Part shown: piece by piece, positions 1-5,754 of the stretch
Position numbering within the stretch: position 1 is the stretch's first letter
Layout of the letters: every line of letters starts with the position of its first letter
Assembly (NCBI GenBank): GCA_018813445.1
Contig: JAHJBR010000041.1
Coordinates: forward strand, 1 to 9,078
DNA length: 9,078 bases
Direction of reading: 5' to 3'
From: Microcaldota archaeon
Lineage (GTDB): Archaea > Micrarchaeota > Micrarchaeia > Anstonellales > Bilamarchaeaceae
Notes under the pieces: generated by a model
What the model saw: the letters and a program-made list of their open reading frames with translations, nothing else
Told to the model about the DNA's origin: nothing
Database searches by the model: none
Translations under genes and position numbers: made by a program

Positions 1-577
1 CAACAAGAACATACTGTTCACCTATCCAATGATCTAATTTTTTATCAGGAGTTTTTCCAAAATTCATAAATCCATAAAGGCTTTGTGCAACCTGCAAGCC
101 CAAATCGTCTATGTAATCTATTACTTCCACTGTTTCCCCAGTAAATAAAATTATATGTGCTACTGAATCTCCTAAAAGCGCATTCCTCAAATGTCCTATA
201 TGCCAAGGCTTATTCGGATTAACCGACGGAAATTCAACAATCGTTTTTCTCTTTTTTCTCCTCCCTTTTCCGAAATCCGCACCATTGGATTCCTTAAGCA
301 GTTTGGAATAATATCCTGCTGATAAAAAGAAGTTTATGTATGGTCCAGTTGCAACTGCTTTCTCAATATACTTGTTCTTTTTGAGTTTTGCAACAATCTC
401 TTTTGCAATTTCCACTGGGCTTTTATTTTTCTCCTTTGCAATATCAAACGCTATCCTTGAGCTCAAATCCCCAAAATCCCCTTTGGGCATTTCCACTGAT
501 TCATACGCCTTTTCAATTTCAATTCCAGAAGCGCCTGTGATTAGTTTAGCAACCTCTTTCTTAAGCCTGTTGAACAT
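1..577 (-). CDS. argS: Arginyl-tRNA synthetase, N-terminal part (cut by window edge)
   Basis: This is class I arginyl-tRNA synthetase, which charges tRNA-Arg with arginine in the cytoplasm. I translated the minus strand from the ATG at 577-575: 192 complete residues are visible and the rest lies beyond position 1. Residues 1 to about 110 look like the Add-1 domain that binds the tRNA elbow. The class I ATP-binding signature follows, with the HIGH tetrapeptide at residues 126-129 inside the family-typical stretch NPNKPWHIGHLRNALLGD. The segment around residues 154-165 (DYIDDLGLQVA) also fits ArgRS. An in-frame TAA (583-581) lies one codon upstream of the ATG, so the start is secure. There is no Shine-Dalgarno motif, but a TATA box lies about 26 nt upstream, so the mRNA is probably leaderless. 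The KMSKS loop and the anticodon-binding domain are outside the window. Confidence 0.95.
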   Translation of the reverse strand, partial: MFNRLKKEVAKLITGASGIEIEKAYESVEMPKGDFGDLSSRIAFDIAKEKNKSPVEIAKEIVAKLKKNKYIEKAVATGPYINFFLSAGYYSKLLKESNGADFGKGRRKKRKTIVEFPSVNPNKPWHIGHLRNALLGDSVAHIILFTGETVEVIDYIDDLGLQVAQSLYGFMNFGKTPDKKLDHWIGEQYVLV

Positions 578-600
578 GATTTATGTTCTGGACAAATAGT

Positions 601-606
601 TATAAA
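601..606 (-). promoter_or_regulatory. TATA box for argS
   Basis: On the minus strand this reads TTTATA and is centred about 26 nt before the argS ATG at 577. That is the archaeal TATA-to-start distance, so transcription should begin at or next to the A of the start codon (a leaderless mRNA). The box sits only about 10 bp from the left terminus of the folded element at 616-858, so that element now forms the upstream promoter sequence. Confidence 0.6.
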
Positions 607-615
607 TAGAATTAC

Positions 616-631
616 TAAACCTCCACGGTCC
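616..631 (+). repeat. Left terminal inverted repeat
   Basis: This pairs with 843-858, 16 positions with one G-T pair and otherwise perfect. Its inner part CGGTCC (626-631) can alternatively pair with GGACCG at 718-723, so two folds compete for it. Confidence 0.8.
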
Positions 632-842
632 GCAAGCCTCGTTCAATATCGGCGTTCCGATATTGACGCACCATGTTCGTATCGACGAACATGATTGCGG
701 CATTGAGGCCGAGGTGAGGACCGGGCTTTCAGCGTCTGCTTCGGCTCCCAATTCGCCTGCGGGCGAATGGGCATCTTTTTCGATTCGTCAAAAAAGCTTG
801 TGCCCTAAAGGATTTATTCCTTGCAAGGAAGCCACGGCCTTT

Positions 843-858
843 GGGCCGTGGAGGTTTA
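843..858 (+). repeat. Right terminal inverted repeat with local hairpin
   Basis: This is complementary to 616-631. The segment GGCCGTGG (844-851) can also fold back locally on CCACGGCC (832-839). Its last three bases (856-858) form the TAA stop codon of the converging minus-strand gene. Confidence 0.8.
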
Positions 859-1368
859 CCTGTTTGCAAAAGCATTCAGTGCATTAATAAGATCTTGCGG
901 ATTCCTATTTTTTTCTATTAGTTTCTCTGCTTGGTAAAAATACAAATCCTTTTCATCAAATTCCATTGTAATTCTTCGTGCAGCCCTACGCAATGCATCT
1001 CCTAATTCCAAACTAAGCCAATCAGGATGAAATTCTTTTTTAAAAACTACTTTTTCAAGCAGAATAAGGGCATTCAATAAAACATTATTGTCTCCCGCTT
1101 CCTCAATTCCAATCAGCACATCCTTGCATTCATTTATCCAATTATACGTATTGGAAAATCTTTGAATCATTGCATTTAATTTTTCTTTTTTTATTCCGGC
1201 TCCGGAATATTTTCCTATCACGCTTTGAATCCTATCCAATACAAGGTGAAATCTTTTTCTAAAATCAGGATTAGGTTTAAATTTTGAAAAATCAGGGGGC
1301 GGTGCTTCTCTTGCTTTCGGAATCAGACAATCCGCAGGCAAAGGGGGCATCATATGATGCATGGCCAT
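856..1368 (-). CDS. Hypothetical helical protein, 170 aa
   Basis: I do not recognise the family. The protein begins with a Met/His/Pro-rich segment (MAMHHMMPPLP), followed from about residue 30 by mostly helix-forming sequence rich in charged and Leu/Ile residues. There is no signal peptide, membrane segment or cysteine motif of known type. The listed start is the ATG at 1368. A TATA box centred at 1388 points to a leaderless start at the third codon, ATG 1362-1360, so the true product may be 168 aa. The stop codon TAA (858-856) lies in the right terminal repeat of the adjacent folded element, so the element may have trimmed the original C-terminus. The gene is transcribed divergently from the membrane methyltransferase-like gene at 1413. 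Confidence 0.65.
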   Translation of the reverse strand: MAMHHMMPPLPADCLIPKAREAPPPDFSKFKPNPDFRKRFHLVLDRIQSVIGKYSGAGIKKEKLNAMIQRFSNTYNWINECKDVLIGIEEAGDNNVLLNALILLEKVVFKKEFHPDWLSLELGDALRRAARRITMEFDEKDLYFYQAEKLIEKNRNPQDLINALNAFANR

Positions 1369-1384
1369 ATTAATTCCACAAACC

Positions 1385-1391
1385 TTTTATA
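1385..1391. promoter_or_regulatory. Single TATA box shared by two divergent genes
   Basis: TTTTATA on the plus strand (TATAAAA on the minus) is centred at 1388. It is 25 nt before the ATG at 1413 on the plus strand and 26 nt before the ATG at 1362 on the minus strand. Only 44 bp separate the annotated starts, and no other good TATA-like sequence lies between them. Both genes lack a Shine-Dalgarno motif, as leaderless mRNAs would. Confidence 0.55.
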
Positions 1392-1412
1392 CCTTGTGAG
1401 AGTAAATGCCGC

Positions 1413-1973
1413 ATGGAACTTTCTGAACTGTTAATATATGCGTCTTTGCTTTGGTTTTTAGGCTATCCATTATTCTGGTTTTGGAGGCACTATGTGCACC
1501 TTAAGTTTAAGGCCAGCCCGATTAAAATGAAGGTGGTTGCCTATGCTGCTATGCTTATTTTCGATATTTTTGTGTTGTTCAGCCTAGGTTCCTATGTAGG
1601 AGTAAGGCACGAACTTCCGGAATATGCACCTATCCTAGGGTGGTCACTGATTCTTCTCTGGGCATTCTTAGAACTATGGGCAAGATATCAACTCTTTATT
1701 TCAATGAAAAGCTGGAAGACTTTTGAGATTAGTCTTGTTTCCAAAGGGCCTTTTTCAATAGTAAGACACCCAATTTTCCTCGCAGGTTTATTCTTTAATT
1801 TCGGAGCATATCTTGCAACCGGCTCTGTAATCTGCTTGGGTGTATTTGTGGAGTGGCTTATCCTCATGAAGCCCCTTGCGGATATGGAGGACGATGAGCT
1901 TGAACTCAGATTCGAGGAAGAATTCACAAAATACAGGAAAAAAGTCCCTCAACTTATTCCAAAACTCAAGTGA
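1413..1973 (+). CDS. Isoprenylcysteine carboxyl methyltransferase (ICMT)/PEMT-like membrane protein
   Basis: This is a 186-aa polytopic membrane protein of the ICMT/PEMT-like fold. Likely membrane segments are residues 3-23, 41-64, 73-95 and a helical hairpin at about 121-153. The family signature is in the C-terminal part: KGPFSIVRHPIFLAG at 111-125 with the RHP triad (118-120), then an acidic stretch and E-x-x-F-x-x-x-Y-x-x-VP-x-x-IP at 168-183. In the family these parts form the S-adenosylmethionine pocket at the membrane face. Prokaryotic members methylate diverse or unknown small lipophilic substrates, so the substrate cannot be given. The start fits a leaderless mRNA from the shared TATA box. 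A small winged-helix-like ORF follows 4 nt after the stop codon and is probably cotranscribed. Confidence 0.85.
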   Translation: MELSELLIYASLLWFLGYPLFWFWRHYVHLKFKASPIKMKVVAYAAMLIFDIFVLFSLGSYVGVRHELPEYAPILGWSLILLWAFLELWARYQLFISMKSWKTFEISLVSKGPFSIVRHPIFLAGLFFNFGAYLATGSVICLGVFVEWLILMKPLADMEDDELELRFEEEFTKYRKKVPQLIPKLK

Positions 1974-1977
1974 TTGA

Positions 1978-2136
1978 ATGGAAAACGCAGTGGATATTCA
2001 GACTCTAAACAGATTAGTGCTTGAAAAATTTTTAGAAATGGAATGGCTAGAGGAAAAAGAAAAGAAATATTTCCTTACGGATCAGGGAAAAATGGTTCTT
2101 GCAACTTTGGGAATTGAAGAAAAAGACCTTTACTGA
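1978..2136 (+). CDS. Small winged-helix-like protein, 52 aa
   Basis: I translated this ORF by hand: ATG at 1978, TGA at 2134-2136, 52 residues. The order is an amphipathic helix (IQTLNRLVLEKFLEM), a charged turn (EEKEKK), then YFLTDQGKMVLATLGI. The F-LT-x-x-G-x-x-x-L pattern is the wing and last helix of many archaeal winged-helix regulators. The usual first two helices are missing, so it is either a truncated regulator or a half-domain that dimerises or binds a partner. It starts 4 nt after the methyltransferase-like gene and overlaps the 3' end of the convergent gene at 2130 by 7 bp. Homology is inferred from pattern only. Confidence 0.6.
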   Translation: MENAVDIQTLNRLVLEKFLEMEWLEEKEKKYFLTDQGKMVLATLGIEEKDLY

Positions 2137-2804
2137 TTTTGAGGTACAAATTCATTCCTAATTCTCCAATCCTGCATTATTCTCAAGAAAAGAGAAGAAG
2201 CATCTCCAGTTCCTGCGCTTATTGCAGCTATTTTCTCAACTGAATCAGGAGCGGATCCATTCTTCTGATTTCTCATAATAATAGTAAGCATGCATAATGC
2301 ATTTTCAGCATCATATCTTCTACTCTCAGCAATTTTACTGCCTATTACTGAAATATCTAATGCAAAATTTCTATGCAATTCATTTACTCTGAACTCTTTT
2401 CTTTCCATAAGCATAAGAAGCGTTTTAAGAGCCCAAAATGCTGCATAAGGCCTATTCATAGATATAATTTCATGCATTAATGGAATAAGCTTCCATCCAA
2501 ACTTTTCATGCTTTGCAATCTCATCAACCAATTGCATATTATCTTCACAAACGCATTTTCCACTAATTTTTCTTATCCCATCTTTAATCAAGAGTAGTCC
2601 GGCAACATATGGTCTTAATCTATCCGGTTCTATCCTGTGTTTGCTGAATAGATTCGCTGCATTTTTCCTTTCATCTTCTGAAGCTTTTGAAAACGATCGC
2701 ACTACGCCTATTTTAGGAATACTTAATCTCTGTTTTCCAAAAAGAGCTCTTTCACCTATTCTAAAAAAAAGATTCAATGCACGAGTTCCAGCTTGAGTTT
2801 GCAT
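2130..2804 (-). CDS. Hypothetical all-helical protein, 224 aa
   Basis: I do not recognise the family. The sequence is Leu/Ala/Arg-rich and looks like a run of helices (for example 85-135 and 150-190), perhaps a helical-repeat scaffold. It has no signal peptide or membrane span and only two cysteines close together (CVCED). A GTG at 2810 would add two residues, but I prefer ATG 2804-2802: a TTTTAAAA box centred at 2829-2830 is 26 nt upstream, as in the other leaderless genes here, and there is no ribosome binding site. The 3' end overlaps the convergent small ORF by 7 bp. The next minus-strand gene ends only 29-35 bp upstream, so read-through cotranscription is also possible. Confidence 0.7.
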   Translation of the reverse strand: MQTQAGTRALNLFFRIGERALFGKQRLSIPKIGVVRSFSKASEDERKNAANLFSKHRIEPDRLRPYVAGLLLIKDGIRKISGKCVCEDNMQLVDEIAKHEKFGWKLIPLMHEIISMNRPYAAFWALKTLLMLMERKEFRVNELHRNFALDISVIGSKIAESRRYDAENALCMLTIIMRNQKNGSAPDSVEKIAAISAGTGDASSLFLRIMQDWRIRNEFVPQNQ

Positions 2805-2825
2805 ACTCACATGTTGTACAAAATG

Positions 2826-2833
2826 TTTTAAAA
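2826..2833 (-). promoter_or_regulatory. TATA-like box, palindromic TTTTAAAA
   Basis: Its centre lies about 26 nt upstream of ATG 2804 on the minus strand, supporting a leaderless start there rather than at GTG 2810. Confidence 0.45.
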
Positions 2834-2839
2834 AACAAA

Positions 2840-3430
2840 CTAATTTTGTTTAACTTCAACAACGCTTCCATCTGAACTCATAATTACAGAGTAAGAATAA
2901 TTGTACTTATTTGATTTCCAAACCACTTCCCAGCCCTGGGGAATCTTATTCACAGTAGGCACTGGTTCATCCCCGTATCTGCTACTTGTAAATGCATCCA
3001 TTATATAGTCATTCACTTCCTCAGTCCCATCGAAAGTATGGCTTCCAATTATTGCTTCCTCTTCAAATGCAATTATACATGGCTGGGATGCACATACTTC
3101 GCAATCCTTAACTATCTCCTCTGCAGGCGCAGGAACAAAATTCTGAACTGGATAATTGTAGTAATAGTAAGTGCGCGTAGGACAAATTCCACTCAACCCA
3201 TAACTCACGCTCGCCTTCATCTTGAAATAATCTTCGCCTTCCTCATTCTGCATAAGGTTTGTGCTTATAATGGTAATTTTATCTGCATCCGGAAACCTTG
3301 CTGAAAGATCCTCAGTTACGAATTTTTTTGCATCGCTTTCTTCCACTCCTTTTCCAATTCCTTTTATTCCAAGCACCAGGGCTGCCAGTACTGCAAACAA
3401 AATAAGTGTTATCATAATTTCTCGTTTCAT
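2840..3430 (-). CDS. Membrane-anchored extracellular protein, possible tandem PepSY-like repeats
   Basis: From ATG 3430-3428 the product is 196 aa: a short basic N-terminus (MKRE), one hydrophobic segment at about residues 5-23, then a soluble region that should face outward. An upstream in-frame GTG at 3442 would add four residues (MGCA). I prefer the ATG because it gives a standard signal anchor and lies about 28 nt below a TATA-like box. Four cysteines in the middle (GIC, then CEVCASQPC) could form disulfides. Two stretches share a layout of acidic helix followed by beta strands: about residues 30-78 (DAKKFVTEDLSARFPDAD) and 138-196 (EEVNDYIMDAF to SVIMSSDGSVVEVKQN). The last strands resemble PepSY domains, but this is a weak similarity. 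Function unknown. Confidence 0.7.
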   Translation of the reverse strand: MKREIMITLILFAVLAALVLGIKGIGKGVEESDAKKFVTEDLSARFPDADKITIISTNLMQNEEGEDYFKMKASVSYGLSGICPTRTYYYYNYPVQNFVPAPAEEIVKDCEVCASQPCIIAFEEEAIIGSHTFDGTEEVNDYIMDAFTSSRYGDEPVPTVNKIPQGWEVVWKSNKYNYSYSVIMSSDGSVVEVKQN

Positions 3431-3454
3431 AGCACAGCCCACTTATTTTCTGTA

Positions 3455-3461
3455 CTATAAA
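3455..3461 (-). promoter_or_regulatory. TATA-like box for the membrane-anchored protein gene
   Basis: The minus strand reads TTTATAG, centred about 28 nt upstream of ATG 3430. A second AT box (TTTAAATATA, 3463-3472) would place the transcript start near GTG 3442 instead, so the choice of start is not fully settled. Confidence 0.4.
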
Positions 3462-3462
3462 G

Positions 3463-3472
3463 TTTAAATATA
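3463..3472 (+). promoter_or_regulatory. Candidate TATA box for the rrp4 operon
   Basis: TTTAAATATA matches the archaeal TATA consensus well. Transcription would start near 3493, giving an mRNA leader of about 80 nt before the rrp4 GTG. It lies head to head with the minus-strand promoter of the membrane-anchored protein. Confidence 0.45.
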
Positions 3473-3511
3473 CAACGCTTCTTAATATCTTCGTAAACGA
3501 GAGGTAAAAAC

Positions 3512-3551
3512 AAGTACGATTGATAATCCCATGAGGATAAGTACTTTTTTT
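3512..3551 (+). promoter_or_regulatory. Folded leader with T-run upstream of rrp4
   Basis: AAGTAC (3512-3517) pairs with GTACTT (3541-3546), enclosing a small ATCC/GGAT stem (3526-3529 with 3535-3538). A T-run follows at 3545-3551. The arrangement could be a weak attenuator or simply leader structure; the stems are short. Confidence 0.3.
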
Positions 3552-3575
3552 GATTATAAAAACAAGGTGATTTAG
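3531..3575 (+). CDS. Possible 14-codon leader peptide of rrp4
   Basis: ATG at 3531 opens a frame of 14 codons (MRISTFFDYKNKVI). Its TAG stop (3573-3575) shares its G with the GTG start of rrp4. Such stop/start overlaps support translational coupling. There is no clear ribosome binding site in front of the ATG, and a short frame can occur by chance, so this is only a candidate. Confidence 0.2.
   Translation: MRISTFFDYKNKVI
3566..3570 (+). promoter_or_regulatory. Shine-Dalgarno site of rrp4
   Basis: GGTGA lies four nt before the GTG start. It is the same core motif used by rrp41, rrp42, rpl37ae and the rpoP-like gene, and it supports the non-ATG start. Confidence 0.7.
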
Positions 3576-4174
3576 TGAAGAAGATAGTCGTGCCGGGTGA
3601 GCAGCTCTATAACAAGCCTGTACGCAACGAAAGCATGTATGTAGAGGACAACAACACCTATGCAGCAGTAATAGGTTTCATGGACGAAGAAAATAGATTT
3701 GTACCTACGAAAAGCGCATACAGGCCCAAACCTGGGGATGCAGTAGTTGGCGTAGTGGTCTATATTCGTTCCAATGGATACAAGGTTGATCTAAACCTTC
3801 CGTTCGAAGGTTTTCTCTCAGGAAAAGATACGCGAGTTCCTTTTTCCATGGGGGAGATAATGTTTGCGAAAGTCCGAGATGTGGATGAAGTAGGAAACGT
3901 TGATTTAACTGATGCAAGAAAGCTTGGTCCAGGAAAAATAGTGAATTTTCCTTCTGCAAAAGTACCTCGTCTTATAGGAAAAAGAAACAGCATGCTCCAA
4001 ACAATCAGGGATGGAACAGGAACTGAAATTTTCATAGGTAATAATGGGTATATATGGCTAGCAGGTGGAAACATACCTCTTGCATTGAAGGCAATAAATA
4101 TAGTTAATAAAAAGTCGCATACAAGCGGACTTACACAGCAGATAGCTGATTTTTTAGCTGCAAATAAAGATTAA
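3575..4174 (+). CDS. rrp4: Exosome subunit Rrp4 (S1 and KH RNA-binding cap protein)
   Basis: Rrp4 sits on the Rrp41-Rrp42 hexamer ring of the archaeal exosome and feeds RNA into it. The 199-aa product has an N-terminal domain (1-50), an S1 RNA-binding domain (about 53-115) and a KH domain (about 122-185). The KH part contains PRLIGKRNSM and FIGNNGYIWLAGG, the latter typical of Rrp4 and absent from the other cap protein, Csl4. The GxxG loop reads GKRN (135-138), so the second glycine is replaced. The protein is somewhat shorter than I expect for archaeal Rrp4. The start is GTG 3575, supported by GGTGA at 3566-3570 four nt upstream. It is the first gene of the run; rrp41 starts 10 nt after its stop codon. 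Confidence 0.93.
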   Translation: MKKIVVPGEQLYNKPVRNESMYVEDNNTYAAVIGFMDEENRFVPTKSAYRPKPGDAVVGVVVYIRSNGYKVDLNLPFEGFLSGKDTRVPFSMGEIMFAKVRDVDEVGNVDLTDARKLGPGKIVNFPSAKVPRLIGKRNSMLQTIRDGTGTEIFIGNNGYIWLAGGNIPLALKAINIVNKKSHTSGLTQQIADFLAANKD

Positions 4175-4184
4175 AGGTGAAAAA

Positions 4185-4922
4185 ATGTCTGAAGAAGTCA
4201 AATTAATTGTGGATGGAAAAAGAAGAGATGGAAGAGCCCTTGATGAGCTCAGACCATTGAAAATTGAAGCCGGAGTGCTTCATGAAGCAGATGGTTCAGC
4301 ATTGGTCCATTGGGGGGGAAACAAAGTTATTGCAGGAGTTTTCGGTCCAAGAGAATGCCTACCAAAACATGAAGCCAATCCTTACAAAGCACTTGTAAAA
4401 TGCAGATACACAATGTCTCCTTTTGCAAGCAAGGAAGAGCACAGCAGAAGCGGTCCGAACAGAAGGAGCATTGAAATCTCCAAAGTGATAAGGCAGGTTT
4501 TTGAAAGCTTAGTGGTTTCAGAGCTTTACCCAATGACCCAAATAGATATTTATGTTGATGTTTTGCAGGCTGAAGGAGGAACGCGCGCAAGCGCAATAAC
4601 CGCAGCAGCAGTTGCACTCGCAGATGCAGGAATCCCAATGAAGGATATGGCCTGCGGACTTGCAGTTGGAAAAGCAGAAGACCAAATAATTCTTGATTTA
4701 GGGAAAGAAGAAGACAACTCAGGACAGAGCGATGTTCCAATCGCAATCTCCCATAGGGATAAGAAATTCCTTCTTCTCCAAATGGATGGTTTACTTTCCA
4801 GAGATGAACTGGAACAAGCATTAGACATGGGGATAGTGGCAAGCGACAAAATCCATGAACTCCAAGTAGATGCAATAACCAGGAGATATTCAAATCTGGA
4901 ATCAGATGGAGTTGAGCTTTGA
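4185..4922 (+). CDS. rrp41: Exosome catalytic subunit Rrp41
   Basis: Rrp41 is the catalytic RNase PH-fold subunit of the exosome. It degrades RNA 3' to 5' using phosphate and can add A-rich tails in reverse. The product is 245 aa, the normal family length. It opens with the family-typical RRDGRALDELRPLKIEAG (13-30). RNA/phosphate-contact arginines are at R93-R94 (SGPNRRSIEISKVI). The active-site stretch EEDNSGQSDVPIAIS has D177 and D183, six residues apart as in characterised archaeal Rrp41, so the enzyme should be active. AGGTGA (4175-4180) precedes the ATG by four nt. The next gene, the inactive partner rrp42, starts 11 nt after the stop codon. Confidence 0.97.
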   Translation: MSEEVKLIVDGKRRDGRALDELRPLKIEAGVLHEADGSALVHWGGNKVIAGVFGPRECLPKHEANPYKALVKCRYTMSPFASKEEHSRSGPNRRSIEISKVIRQVFESLVVSELYPMTQIDIYVDVLQAEGGTRASAITAAAVALADAGIPMKDMACGLAVGKAEDQIILDLGKEEDNSGQSDVPIAISHRDKKFLLLQMDGLLSRDELEQALDMGIVASDKIHELQVDAITRRYSNLESDGVEL

Positions 4923-4924
4923 TT

Positions 4925-4930
4925 GGTGAT
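4925..4930 (+). promoter_or_regulatory. Shine-Dalgarno site that fixes the rrp42 start
   Basis: GGTGAT is followed by TTT and then ATG 4934. This selects ATG 4934 over the in-frame TTG at 4919. Confidence 0.7.
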
Positions 4931-4933
4931 TTT

Positions 4934-5737
4934 ATGGCAGAAACAGCACACGATATAATTATGCATGATGTGAAAAGAAGCGTAGTACTCGAACTCCTTA
5001 GAAGAGGAAAAAGAATGGACGAACGGGCGTTGGATGAATACAGGCCAATAAGTGTTCAAAGAGATGTTATTGATACCGCAGAGGGTTCTGCACTTGCAAA
5101 AATAGGAACAACGCAAATTCTCATTGGGGTGAAAATAGATCTTGCCACTCCATACGGGGACAGACCTGAAGAAGGAATTTTCAGTACAAACTGTGAGCTT
5201 CTTCCTCTTGCAAACCCAAGCTTTGAAGCCGGCCCCCCAAGGGAAGGGTCAATCGAGCTTGCCCGTGTAGTAGACAGAGGAATAAGAAGCGCAGAAGTCG
5301 ATGTGGATGATGGATTTACAAAAGGATTTTTCCTTGAAGAAGGGAAAGTGCTTGCCCTTTATTTGGATATTTACGTATTGGACCACGGAGGGAACATGAC
5401 TGATGCAGCTTCGCTTGCTGCAATGGCTGCACTTTCTTCTACAAAAATTCCAAAATATGAGGATGGAAAATTGATACGAAACGAGACTGCTTCCATGCTC
5501 GACATAAAGAGATTCCCATTAGCTACTTCACTTGCAAAAATAGAGGAATTCCTGCTTGCAGACCCAACAATGGAAGAAAAGGTTGCTTGTGATGCAAACA
5601 TCACTATTTCCACAACTAAAGATGGAAATGTAGCAGCAATGCAAAAAGGAAAAGGAGAATTCACAAAACAGGATGTGCTTGACGCAGTGGACGTAGCTTT
5701 TAAAAAGGGTGACGAGCTAAGAAAGTATATACTCTGA
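4934..5737 (+). CDS. rrp42: Exosome non-catalytic ring subunit Rrp42
   Basis: Rrp42 alternates with Rrp41 in the hexameric exosome ring. It has the RNase PH fold and contributes to RNA binding but carries no active site. The 267-aa product starts RGKRMDERALDEYRPI near residues 24-39 and has the family's GSALAKIGTTQILIGVK and STNCELLPLANPSFEAGPP segments. SIELARVVDRGIRSAE aligns with the RNA-binding helix of Rrp41. The acidic pair of the Rrp41 active site is absent, as expected. I chose ATG 4934 because GGTGAT (4925-4930) lies four nt before it (counting to the ATG: three T's); a TTG at 4919 would overlap the rrp41 stop codon and destroy that logic. Confidence 0.96.
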   Translation: MAETAHDIIMHDVKRSVVLELLRRGKRMDERALDEYRPISVQRDVIDTAEGSALAKIGTTQILIGVKIDLATPYGDRPEEGIFSTNCELLPLANPSFEAGPPREGSIELARVVDRGIRSAEVDVDDGFTKGFFLEEGKVLALYLDIYVLDHGGNMTDAASLAAMAALSSTKIPKYEDGKLIRNETASMLDIKRFPLATSLAKIEEFLLADPTMEEKVACDANITISTTKDGNVAAMQKGKGEFTKQDVLDAVDVAFKKGDELRKYIL

Positions 5738-5754
5738 ATCCTATTGGTGATAAT

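Larger units (their letters stand above)
616..858 (+). mobile_element. 243-bp folded element with terminal inverted repeats, IS200/IS605-like remnant or mini-element
   Basis: The ends are inverted repeats: TAAACCTCCACGG at 616-628 is perfectly complementary to 846-858, and the pairing extends to 631/843 through one G-T pair. Inside are perfect hairpins at 644-665 (9 bp), 672-693 (9 bp) and 751-768 (7 bp), a T/A-rich one at 775-796, a 14-bp palindrome at 817-830, and a right-end hairpin at 832-851 (8 bp, loop TTTG) followed by AGGTTTA. A hairpin followed by GAGGTT-type sequence at the right end recalls IS200/IS605 (ISDra2-like) right ends and the 3' end of TnpB omega RNA. A plus-strand reading frame across 621-850 contains ASFNI and ends EATAFGPWRF, loosely like a TnpB tail. 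No transposase is present. Flanking TA dinucleotides would also fit a Tc1/IS630-type mini-element, and a standalone structured RNA is a third possibility. The repeats and folds are seen directly; the family is inference. Confidence 0.5.

Noticed and set aside
336..599. 87-codon plus-strand frame
   Set aside because: It lies antisense within argS, whose minus-strand translation is clearly recognisable.
616..858. RNase P RNA, SRP RNA or 5S rRNA
   Set aside because: GGACCGGGCTTTC superficially recalls the P4 region of RNase P RNA, but the second conserved strand (ACAGAACCCGGCTTA-like) is absent. The SRP helix 8 motif and 5S features are also missing.
616..858. Self-cleaving ribozyme
   Set aside because: No hammerhead core (CTGATGA with GAAA) or HDV-type double pseudoknot could be found on either strand.
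663..887. 74-codon plus-strand frame across the folded element
   Set aside because: It is built from hairpin arms, runs into the 3' end of the opposite-strand gene and has no ribosome binding site. It may preserve a degraded TnpB tail but I do not call it a gene.
4327..4893. 188-codon minus-strand frame, and others antisense to the exosome genes
   Set aside because: These are shadows of rrp41/rrp42 with Leu/Phe/Ser-rich composition and no motifs.
4919..4933. TTG start for rrp42
   Set aside because: It overlaps the rrp41 stop codon and places the GGTGAT ribosome binding site inside the gene.
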